Origin: an uncultured Oscillospiraceae bacterium
Lineage (GTDB): Bacteria; Bacillota; Clostridia; Oscillospirales; Oscillospiraceae
NCBI GenBank assembly: GCA_934552825.1
Contig: CAKTEQ010000004.1
Location: 1-64,000 of the forward strand
DNA length: 64,000 nucleotides
Direction of reading: 5' to 3'
This document shows positions 57,513 through 64,000 of this stretch, in pieces. A model generated the notes under the pieces. The model was not told the DNA's origin and searched no databases. It saw nothing but the letters and a program-made list of their open reading frames with translations. Position numbers and translations under genes: made by a program. How positions within the stretch are numbered: the stretch's first letter is position 1; every line of letters starts with the position of its first letter.

Positions 57513-58751
57513 TTGAAGAAATTTATCGCCGCCGTTATGGCACTGCTGCTCCTCGCCGGGAGCTTCACAGCCATGGCGGAATACATAAACGTGCCCGCCT
57601 GGGCGCAGGATAATTCTGAATTTGCAGCGGCTGACAAATTGGGGCTCATAACCGAGTACCTCGCCCCGAAGGATATGTCCGGCAGCATCACGCGCCTTGA
57701 GTTCTGCTCCGTCGCGGTGCGGCTCTATCAGGTGACGACCGGCAATTACGGCTTCGGCACGGACCTCGCCTCCCCCTTCACCGATGTGAACGACGGATAC
57801 GTGAGCGCCGCCTACACGCTTGGCATAGTCAGCGGCTATGAGGACGGTACATTCCGTCCGGACAACAACATAACCCGCCAGGAGATGTTCACCATGCTGC
57901 GGAACCTCATGGTGCTCCTCGGCTCGGCTCCCGTATTGGACGACGGAGATATCGACGGCCTGCTCAGCCGTTTTGACGACGGCAGCGACGTCCACGCCTG
58001 GGCGCGCAGCGCCACCGCCGCCGCTGTACACCGTGGCATAACCACCGGGGACGTTATCGATGGTAAAACGCTCCTCTCTCCCCATGCTCACACCACCCGC
58101 ACTCAGGCTGTAATAATGGCCCACCGCTTCTCCCAGTCCGTTGTTTCCAGCGGTTCCAGCTCCAGTTCCTCAGGCAACACCGGCTCTTCCCTGCCTGAGG
58201 GTGTTCTCCAGCCCGGCACAGCCCTCACATCATGGGGCTACGATGCGGACACCGGGGCAAAGCGGGAATTCATCTTCGGCTCGGCAGACGCGCCCAATTA
58301 CCAGTCTGAAGAGGAAGCCGCCGCCCACATGACCGATATCGAGATCCCCGTATGGAAGCTTGGGGATGACGGCAGCAAATACTCCTCCACTCTCTGGCTC
58401 ACCGTGAACGAAAAGATCGCACCCACAGTGCTCCAGATATTCACAGAGATATTCAACTCCCCCGAGCAGTTCCCCATCAAAAACGTCGGCGGTTACAGCT
58501 GGCGGGGCGACGGGACCAGCGAGCACAACTGGGGACTCGCCATAGACATCAACTGGGAGGAAAACTACTATATCAGCCTGCGAACAGGCTCCACCTCCGG
58601 CAGCTACTGGCTTCCCGGTGAAGACCCGTACTCCATTCCCGAGAACAGCGACGTGGTCAACATCTTCCACAACTACGGCTTCGGCTGGGGCGGTGACGGC
58701 TGGTGGTCCAGCGTGCGCGACTATATGCACTTCAGCTTCCTCAGCACCTGA
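57513..58751 (+). CDS. Secreted SLH protein with VanY-like M15 peptidase domain
   Basis: 412 residues from a TTG start behind GAGGGGG. Signal peptide 1-22 (MKKFIAAVMALLLLAGSFTA). SLH-type repeats from about 30 to 205, clearest at FTDVNDGYVSAAYTLGIVSG and GYEDGTFRPDNNITRQEMFT. Ser/Gly linker about 208-228. C-terminal M15 D-Ala-D-Ala carboxypeptidase-like domain (about 270-412) with the zinc ligands in TSEHNWGLAIDINWEENYY (SxHxxGxAxD, about 333-342) and DYMHFSFL (last His, about 405). Likely wall-bound and trimming peptidoglycan stems. Confidence 0.88.
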   Translation: MKKFIAAVMALLLLAGSFTAMAEYINVPAWAQDNSEFAAADKLGLITEYLAPKDMSGSITRLEFCSVAVRLYQVTTGNYGFGTDLASPFTDVNDGYVSAAYTLGIVSGYEDGTFRPDNNITRQEMFTMLRNLMVLLGSAPVLDDGDIDGLLSRFDDGSDVHAWARSATAAAVHRGITTGDVIDGKTLLSPHAHTTRTQAVIMAHRFSQSVVSSGSSSSSSGNTGSSLPEGVLQPGTALTSWGYDADTGAKREFIFGSADAPNYQSEEEAAAHMTDIEIPVWKLGDDGSKYSSTLWLTVNEKIAPTVLQIFTEIFNSPEQFPIKNVGGYSWRGDGTSEHNWGLAIDINWEENYYISLRTGSTSGSYWLPGEDPYSIPENSDVVNIFHNYGFGWGGDGWWSSVRDYMHFSFLST

Positions 58752-58764
58752 TACGCGCAAAAAT

Positions 58765-58800
58765 GCGGCTCTTTTCATCACGAAAAGAGCCGCGTTTCTT
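58765..58800 (+). terminator. Terminator between the SLH/M15 gene and the YbaK gene
   Basis: 11-bp perfect stem GCGGCTCTTTT / AAAAGAGCCGC with a 7-base loop; T-rich on the right, A-run on the left, so it may serve both converging genes. Confidence 0.8.
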
Positions 58801-58807
58801 ATAGTCA

Positions 58808-59278
58808 TTATTCCGGAAGTTTACACACATCCACCCAGCCCAATGCTCTGGAGCAGGTGAACAGCTCCTGTGGCGTCAGCTCGATGGCTGAGGACGAAGA
58901 GCCCACCGCGGGGAAAACCGTCTCAAACCGCTTGAGCGACTCGTCAAGATATACCTTCACGTTATCCGGCAGGGCGAAGGGGCACACGCCGCCAACGGCG
59001 TGACCGGTCATCGCCAGAGCCTCCTCGTGGGAGAGCATCCGCGCCTTGAAGCCGAAAGTATCCTTGAACTTCCGGTTGTCTATCTTCACATCCCCGGCAG
59101 CCACGATAAGCATACAGCCCTCGCCGTCGTGCAGGGAGAGGGTCTTTGCAATGCGCGCGCCCTCCACGCCGAGAGCCAGCGCCGCCAGATCCACCGTGGC
59201 GCTGGAGACTTCAAACTCCTGCATTCTGTCCTGAACTCCGAACTGGGTCAGGTATTCACGCACTTTTTCAACGGACAT
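58808..59278 (-). CDS. YbaK/ProX-type aminoacyl-tRNA deacylase
   Basis: 156 residues of the YbaK/EbsC editing-domain family, which hydrolyses misacylated tRNA (often Cys- or Ala-tRNA-Pro). Seen: VDLAALALGVEGARIAKTLS with the conserved Lys, IVAAGDVKIDNRKFKDTF, and MTGHAVGGVCPFALPDNVKV with the GGxxPF signature near 98-104. Stand-alone trans-editing factor by inference; substrate not certain. 13 bases after typA. Confidence 0.92.
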   Translation of the reverse strand: MSVEKVREYLTQFGVQDRMQEFEVSSATVDLAALALGVEGARIAKTLSLHDGEGCMLIVAAGDVKIDNRKFKDTFGFKARMLSHEEALAMTGHAVGGVCPFALPDNVKVYLDESLKRFETVFPAVGSSSSAIELTPQELFTCSRALGWVDVCKLPE

Positions 59279-59291
59279 GATATCGCTCCTT

Positions 59292-61118
59292 TTACTTGTC
59301 CTTCGCCGTCTTGAGCGCCTTCATTCTCAGGGAGTGGTCCAGGATGCGCTTTCTGATGCGCAGGTTTTCAGGCGTCACTTCCAGCAGCTCGTCGTCAGCC
59401 AGAAATTCCAGGCACTGCTCAAGGCTCATCTCCTTTGGCGGCGTGAGGCGCAGCGCCTCGTCGCTGCCGGCGGCGCGCATATTTGTAAGCTGCTTCTTCT
59501 TGCATACGTTGACCGTCATGTCGTCGGGCTTGGGGTTGATGCCGACCACCATGCCCGCGTAGACCGGCGTACCGGGACCAACGAAGAGGGTGCCTCTGTC
59601 CTGAGCGTTGAAAAGCCCGTAGGGCACAGCCTCGCCCGTCTCGAAGGCCACGAGGGAACCGTTGTTCCGGCGGCTTATCTCGCCCTTGATAGGTGCGTAG
59701 CCGTCCAGCACGGACGCCATGATGCCCTCGCCCCTCGTATCCGTGAGGAACTCGTTTCTGTAACCAAAAAGCCCGCGGGAGGGGATCGTGAACTCCATCT
59801 TCATTCTGTTGCCCACAGGCGTCATCTCGATAAGGTCGCCCTTGCGCGCGCCCATCTTCTCGATAACGGCGCCGACGCTGTTCTCAGGCACGTCCACCAC
59901 AAGGCGCTCGATAGGCTCGCAGAGCTTGCCGTCGATCTCCTTGTTCAGCACGCGTGGGGTACTCACCTGGAACTCGTAGCCCTCACGGCGCATGGTCTCA
60001 ATGAGGATCGACAGGTGCATCTCTCCTCTGCCCGCCACGTTGAACGCGTCGGAATTGGGCACTTCGCGCACTCTGAGGGACACGTCCTTCAAGGTCTCCC
60101 GCATGAGTCGGTCGCGGAGGTTGCGTGTGGTGACGTACTTGCCCTCCTTGCCTGCGAAGGGGCTGTCATTCACGGAGAAGGTCATCTCCATGGTGGGGTC
60201 AGAGATCTTGACGAAGGGCAGCGGCTCCACGCAGCTCGTCGCGCAGACTGTGTCGCCGATGGTGATGTCCGGTATGCCGGACATGGCGATGATGTCCCCC
60301 GCCTTCGCCGTCTTGACCTCCACACGGCTCAGGCCGTCAAAGGCGTACATTGTGACCACCTTCGCCTTCTTCTCCGGCTTTGAGTTGTGATAGTCGCACA
60401 CCACTATCTCCTGGCCCTGGTTGAACACGCCCCGCTCGATACGTCCGACACCGATACGTCCAACGTACTCGTTATAGTCGATGGAGGAGATGAGCATCTG
60501 GGCGGGCGCCTCCTCGTCGCACTCAGGGGGATCGATATATTCCAGGATCGTGTCGAACAGGGGGCGCAGGTCCGTTCCCTCCGTCTCCGGGCTGAGGGAC
60601 GCGATGCCCCGGCGGGCGGAACAGAACACCATGGGGGAGTCAAACTGCTCCTCCTCCGCGTCCAGCTCCAGCAGCAGCTCCAGGACCTCGTCTATTACCT
60701 CATGGATACGGGCATCGGGGCGGTCGATCTTGTTCACCACCACGATGACCTTATGCCCCAGCTCCAGTGCCTTGCTCAGCACGAAGCGGGTCTGGGGCAT
60801 GGGACCCTCCGCCGCGTCCACCAGCAGCAGAACTCCGTTTACCATCTTGAGTATGCGCTCCACCTCGCCGCCGAAGTCCGCGTGGCCCGGGGTATCCACG
60901 ATGTTTATCTTGTGTCCTTTATAGTGGACAGCCGTGTTCTTCGCGAGGATCGTTATGCCGCGCTCACGCTCCAGGTCGTTGGAGTCCATGACTCTGTCCA
61001 CGACGGTCTGATGTTCGCCGTAGACGCCGCCCTGCTTGAGCATCTCGTCCACCAGAGTGGTCTTGCCATGGTCGACGTGGGCGATTATTGCTATATTTCT
61101 GAGATTTTCAGCCTTCAA
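59292..61118 (-). CDS. typA: Translational GTPase TypA/BipA
   Basis: Ribosome-associated GTPase of the EF-G family, needed under stress and for 50S assembly at low temperature. I place the start at the TTG at 61118, nine bases behind GAGAGGAG, giving M-K-A-E-N-L-R-N-I; a longer frame begins with TTG at 61157 but has no binding site. 608 residues, normal. G1 AHVDHGKTTLVDEMLKQ, G2 ERGITILAKNTAV, G3 DTPGHADFGGEVER, G4 NKIDRPDARIHEV, then EF-G-like domains and the BipA C-terminus. Confidence 0.95.
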   Translation of the reverse strand: MKAENLRNIAIIAHVDHGKTTLVDEMLKQGGVYGEHQTVVDRVMDSNDLERERGITILAKNTAVHYKGHKINIVDTPGHADFGGEVERILKMVNGVLLLVDAAEGPMPQTRFVLSKALELGHKVIVVVNKIDRPDARIHEVIDEVLELLLELDAEEEQFDSPMVFCSARRGIASLSPETEGTDLRPLFDTILEYIDPPECDEEAPAQMLISSIDYNEYVGRIGVGRIERGVFNQGQEIVVCDYHNSKPEKKAKVVTMYAFDGLSRVEVKTAKAGDIIAMSGIPDITIGDTVCATSCVEPLPFVKISDPTMEMTFSVNDSPFAGKEGKYVTTRNLRDRLMRETLKDVSLRVREVPNSDAFNVAGRGEMHLSILIETMRREGYEFQVSTPRVLNKEIDGKLCEPIERLVVDVPENSVGAVIEKMGARKGDLIEMTPVGNRMKMEFTIPSRGLFGYRNEFLTDTRGEGIMASVLDGYAPIKGEISRRNNGSLVAFETGEAVPYGLFNAQDRGTLFVGPGTPVYAGMVVGINPKPDDMTVNVCKKKQLTNMRAAGSDEALRLTPPKEMSLEQCLEFLADDELLEVTPENLRIRKRILDHSLRMKALKTAKDK

Positions 61119-61163
61119 AGCAGATATCTCCTCTCTCAATTTGTATTTATTCAACAAATTTAG

Positions 61164-61193
61164 ATTTTACACCAGAAAATAACCTCCGGTCAA
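61164..61193 (-). promoter_or_regulatory. Promoter of typA
   Basis: Minus-strand TTGACC (61193-61188), 18-base spacer, TAAAAT (61169-61164). Confidence 0.7.
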
Positions 61194-61234
61194 TAGAGAC
61201 CCATACAATTTAATTAAAAAAACTGAACAAAATC

Positions 61235-61260
61235 CCCCGCCCGGGATGACCCGGACGGGG
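61235..61260 (-). terminator. Terminator of thyA-folA
   Basis: 11-bp stem CCCCGTCCGGG / CCCGGGCGGGG with one mismatch and a 4-base loop, 7 bases past the folA stop; T-containing tail. Confidence 0.8.
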
Positions 61261-61267
61261 ACAAACT

Positions 61268-61762
61268 TCATATATCAATGTTGTAATAGTTTATATAGCG
61301 GAATTTCGTGCCTTCATGGTCATATACAGGGGATACGTCACCCATGCGCCAGTTAGACAGCGCGTCCAGATCAGGAAAAAATCTGTCCGCCGGGTAGTCC
61401 CCGTATGTCCGGGTCACATAGATAACGGCGCACCTGTCAAAGAGCTGCTCGTAGACGCTGGCCCCGCCGATGACCACGACCTCTCCCCTTTCATCCCGTA
61501 TAAGCTCATCAAGCTCCGGGATACTTCGGACGACCTCTGCCCCCTCAGGCGCAAAATCCGGATCGTCGGAGAGGATAATATTACGACGGTTTTTAAGTGG
61601 TCTGCCCCCCGGAAAGGTGCTCAGGGTGAGCTGCCCCAGGACCACTGTCTTCCCCGTAGTCAGTTCTCTGAAGCGCTTCAGGTCCTCCGGAATGCTGACA
61701 ATAAGCCGTCCTTTAAGACCGATGCCCCAGTTTTCAGTTGCGTTTACTACAGCCGTAAGCAT
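61268..61762 (-). CDS. folA: Dihydrofolate reductase
   Basis: Reduces dihydrofolate to tetrahydrofolate with NADPH. 164 residues. Seen: AVVNATENWGIGLKGRLIVS at the active-site loop, SIPEDLKRFRELTTGKTVVL with the substrate-binding acidic residue replaced in the usual place by Glu, and EVVVIGGASVYEQLFDRCAV, the NADPH-binding GG pair. Nine bases after thyA, so the dTMP pathway enzymes are made together. Confidence 0.94.
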   Translation of the reverse strand: MLTAVVNATENWGIGLKGRLIVSIPEDLKRFRELTTGKTVVLGQLTLSTFPGGRPLKNRRNIILSDDPDFAPEGAEVVRSIPELDELIRDERGEVVVIGGASVYEQLFDRCAVIYVTRTYGDYPADRFFPDLDALSNWRMGDVSPVYDHEGTKFRYINYYNIDI

Positions 61763-61771
61763 TGCGCCACC

Positions 61772-62602
61772 TCATTCCGCAACGGGTATCTTCTCCGTCA
61801 GCTCCGTGTATTCGTAGTTTTCCAGACGGAAGCTGTCCCGGTCAAAGGCGTAAAAGTCCTTCACGCTCTCGTCCATGAGGAACGTGGGCGCCGCCTTAAC
61901 AGGGTTCTTCAGGATCTTCTCCACTATGGGCACATGGCGGTCATAAATATGGGCGTCCGCGATCACGTGGACAAGCTCGCCCGCCTGAAGCCCCGCCACC
62001 TGCGCCATCATCTTCACCAGCACGGAATACTGCACCACGTTCCAGTTGTTCGCGGCGAGCATGTCCTGACTGCGCTGGTTCAGGATCGCGTTGAGGACGT
62101 TCCCTGAGACGTTGAAGGTCATGCTGTACGCGCAGGGGTAGAGATGCATCTCGTGCAGGTCCTCGAAGTTGTATATATTCGTGAGTATCCGCCGGGACGC
62201 CGGGTTGTTCTTAAGGTCATAGATAACCCTGTCCACCTGGTCGAATTCCCCCTCGGGGTACTGGTGCTTTATGGCGAGCTGATAGCCGTAAGCCTTGCCG
62301 ATGGACCCCGTCTCGTCCGCCCACTGGTCCCAGATGTGGCTGTTCAGGTCGCGTATGTTGTTGGACTTCTTCTGCCAGATCCAGAGCAGCTCGTCCACCG
62401 CCGTCTTCCAGAAGGTGCGGCGGATGGTGAGTATCGGAAACTCCTCCCGGAGATCATACCGGTTCACGATACCGAAGCGCTTTACGGTGTGGGCGGGTGT
62501 GCCGTCCTCCCACTTGGGGCGCACCTGCAGCTCAGTATCCCAGAAACCGTTATCCAGAATGTCCCTGCAATTCTTTATAAAAATCTCGTCTGCGTAGCTC
62601 AT
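61772..62602 (-). CDS. thyA: Thymidylate synthase (ThyA)
   Basis: Methylates dUMP to dTMP using methylene-tetrahydrofolate. 276 residues from the ATG at 62602, seven bases behind GAGGAGG; an ATG two codons upstream is too close to that site. Active-site Cys in HEMHLYPCAYSMTFNVSGN (about 156), nucleotide-binding LNQRSQDMLAANNWNVVQYS, and ADAHIYDRHVPIVEKIL near the C-terminus. Closer to the divergent ThyA group with a HLYPC motif than to the classic LPPC type. Extended -10 promoter TGATACAAT lies upstream. Operon with folA. Confidence 0.94.
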   Translation of the reverse strand: MSYADEIFIKNCRDILDNGFWDTELQVRPKWEDGTPAHTVKRFGIVNRYDLREEFPILTIRRTFWKTAVDELLWIWQKKSNNIRDLNSHIWDQWADETGSIGKAYGYQLAIKHQYPEGEFDQVDRVIYDLKNNPASRRILTNIYNFEDLHEMHLYPCAYSMTFNVSGNVLNAILNQRSQDMLAANNWNVVQYSVLVKMMAQVAGLQAGELVHVIADAHIYDRHVPIVEKILKNPVKAAPTFLMDESVKDFYAFDRDSFRLENYEYTELTEKIPVAE

Positions 62603-62692
62603 CTTCATGCCTCCTCAGCCGGTTTCGAGCCATTGTATCATATATTTTTTCCCCTGGCTACCTGCCCAATAAATTATTTTGAACAAATCCTC

Positions 62693-62721
62693 TTGCAATT
62701 CACACAGGAAAGTATTATCAT
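62693..62721 (+). promoter_or_regulatory. Promoter of htpG
   Basis: TTGCAA (62693-62698), 17-base spacer, TATCAT (62716-62721), directly ahead of the CIRCE element. Confidence 0.85.
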
Positions 62722-62725
62722 GTCA

Positions 62726-62752
62726 TTAGCACTCAAAGCAGTTGAGTGCTAA
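62726..62752 (+). promoter_or_regulatory. CIRCE operator (HrcA binding site)
   Basis: Perfect match to the consensus: TTAGCACTC (62726-62734), nine-base spacer, GAGTGCTAA (62744-62752). It overlaps the expected transcription start of htpG, so HrcA would block transcription and release it on heat shock. Confidence 0.97.
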
Positions 62753-62787
62753 ATTAGTAAATTACATTTTCGGAGGCGAAAATTTAT

Positions 62788-64000
62788 ATGAGCAAGAAAC
62801 AGTTCAAGGCAGAGTCCAGGCGGCTTCTGGACCTGATGATAAACTCTATCTACACAAACCGTGAGATATTCCTCCGGGAGATAATCTCCAACGCAAGCGA
62901 CGCGCTGGACAAGCTCTCCTACCTGGCACTCACGGACGACAAGGTCGGCCTGAACCGGGAGGACTTTGCCATCAACATCACCATCGACAAAGATACCGGC
63001 ACCCTCACCGTGTCCGACAACGGCATCGGCATGACCGCTGAGGATCTGGAGAACAATCTGGGCGTGATCGCGAAGAGCGGCTCCAAGGCTTTCAAGGAGC
63101 AGCTCGATAAGAAAGACGGCAGCGACGTCGACATTATCGGTCAGTTCGGCGTGGGCTTCTACTCCGCATTCATGGTGGCGGACAAGGTGACTGTCATCAG
63201 CCGGGCATATGGCAGCGAGGAAGCCAACGTATGGGAGTCCGAGGGCGTTGACGGCTACACCATAAAGCCCGCTCAGCGCGACGGCGTGGGCACCGACGTT
63301 ATTCTCCACATCAAGCCTGACGACGAGGAGGAGCATTACAGCCGCTTCCTCGAGGAGGACGCCATCTCCCAGCTCGTCACAAAATATTCCGACTATATCC
63401 GCTTCCCCATCCGCATGGAGGTCGGGCACGTGAAGCCTGTGGAAAAGGACGGCAAGACGGAGTACGAGTCTGTCCGCGAGGTGGATACCCTCAACAGCAT
63501 GGTCCCCCTGTGGCAGAAGAACAAAAAGGACGTCACTCCGGAGGAATACTCCGCGTTTTACAGGGAGAAATATGCCGATTATGAAGCGCCTCTGCGCACC
63601 ATCCACTTCTCCGCCGAGGGCGCCGCGTCCTACACGGCGATGCTCTTCATCCCCTGCCATGCTCCCTACGATTTCTATACAAAGGACTATCAGAAGGGGC
63701 TCCAGCTATATTCCAGCGGCGTGCTCATCATGGATAAGTGCGCGGATCTGCTCCCTGACCACTTCCGCTTCGTCAAGGGCGTTGTTGACTCTCAGGACTT
63801 CTCCCTCAACATCTCCCGCGAGCTGCTCCAGCACGACCGCCAGCTCAAGACTATCGCGGCAAATATCGAGAAAAAGATAAAGAGCGAGCTGCTCAAGCTG
63901 CAGGAGACCGACCGCGAGAACTACGAAAAATTCTGGGCAGCCTTCGGCAGCCAGATAAAGTACGGCCTCATCTCCGATTTTGGCGTGAACCGTGAACTGC
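62788..64000 (+). CDS. htpG: Molecular chaperone HtpG (Hsp90), partial at right edge
   Basis: Hsp90-family chaperone. ATG at 62788 behind CGGAGGCG. About 404 codons are visible and still open at the window end; the full protein is usually 610-640 residues. GHKL ATP-binding motifs are present: ISNASDALDKLSYLALTDDK (Asn35/Asp38), SDNGIGMTAEDLENNLGVIA and GQFGVGFYSAFMVADKVTVI. The middle domain begins after residue about 220 and includes NISRELLQHDRQLKTIAANI. Controlled by the CIRCE element just upstream. Confidence 0.96.
   Translation, partial: MSKKQFKAESRRLLDLMINSIYTNREIFLREIISNASDALDKLSYLALTDDKVGLNREDFAINITIDKDTGTLTVSDNGIGMTAEDLENNLGVIAKSGSKAFKEQLDKKDGSDVDIIGQFGVGFYSAFMVADKVTVISRAYGSEEANVWESEGVDGYTIKPAQRDGVGTDVILHIKPDDEEEHYSRFLEEDAISQLVTKYSDYIRFPIRMEVGHVKPVEKDGKTEYESVREVDTLNSMVPLWQKNKKDVTPEEYSAFYREKYADYEAPLRTIHFSAEGAASYTAMLFIPCHAPYDFYTKDYQKGLQLYSSGVLIMDKCADLLPDHFRFVKGVVDSQDFSLNISRELLQHDRQLKTIAANIEKKIKSELLKLQETDRENYEKFWAAFGSQIKYGLISDFGVNREL

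Overview
The window reads as chromosome of a spore-forming, Gram-positive member of the Clostridia, plausibly from the Oscillospirales (inference). The basis is a Firmicutes-type S10 ribosomal cluster, the yabM-yabN-yabO-yabP-yabQ-divIC-yabR order with spore genes, the recJ-relA-dtd-MBL-hemZ order, CotF-like coat genes, LytTR signalling, a CIRCE element, strong purine-rich ribosome-binding sites and sigma-A style promoters. Codon use is GC-rich. The ribosomal genes, and unusually the DUF35-thiolase pair, use a different, highly-expressed-like codon set.

Layout. 1-5.4 kb, minus strand: S10 operon rpsJ to rpsQ (rpsQ cut by the left edge), with a promoter and a possible attenuator in the leader. 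5.8-11.8 kb, minus: a 39-residue membrane peptide, hpf, then the yab/sporulation-division cluster with hup inserted. 11.8-21.4 kb, minus: amidohydrolase, zinc-ribbon protein, nucleoside kinase, hemZ, MBL hydrolase, dtd, relA, recJ. 21.6 kb: tRNA-Arg(CCT). 21.8-24.9 kb, minus: LytTR regulator, GHKL kinase and an MccF-like S66 peptidase in one operon. 25-30.1 kb, plus: small membrane protein, S-layer-anchored beta-helix protein, PfkB kinase, TtcA-like enzyme, GNAT acetyltransferase. 30.2-33.8 kb, minus: Rrf2 regulator, then a UPF0261 (Tm-1-like) gene followed by two paralogous TIM-barrel genes. 33.9-39.2 kb, plus: SemiSWEET-like protein, metY, DUF35-thiolase pair, pckA. 39.3-41.6 kb, minus: a 5'-truncated ADP-ribosyltransferase toxin with two tandem duplicated putative immunity genes and a third small gene. 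41.7-43.1 kb, minus: infC-rpmI-rplT with leader. 43.1-54.8 kb, plus: exodeoxyribonuclease III, zinc-ribbon/Ig-like protein, split transketolase, then the ilvEBNCD operon behind a Val/Ile-rich leader peptide and terminator, then a DUF815 ATPase and two coat-protein genes. 54.8-62.6 kb: mtaB, cysteine desulfurase, SLH/VanY protein, YbaK deacylase, typA, folA and thyA. 62.7 kb to the right edge: htpG behind a perfect CIRCE operator.

Most of the window is core translation, stringent response, sporulation and branched-chain amino-acid synthesis. The accessory parts are the toxin/immunity remnant, the two-component/MccF operon, the Tm-1-like trio and the two SLH proteins. The most interesting regulatory structure is the ilv leader-peptide attenuator, because Firmicutes usually control these genes by T-box or CodY. 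No CRISPR array, prophage, insertion sequence or origin was seen.
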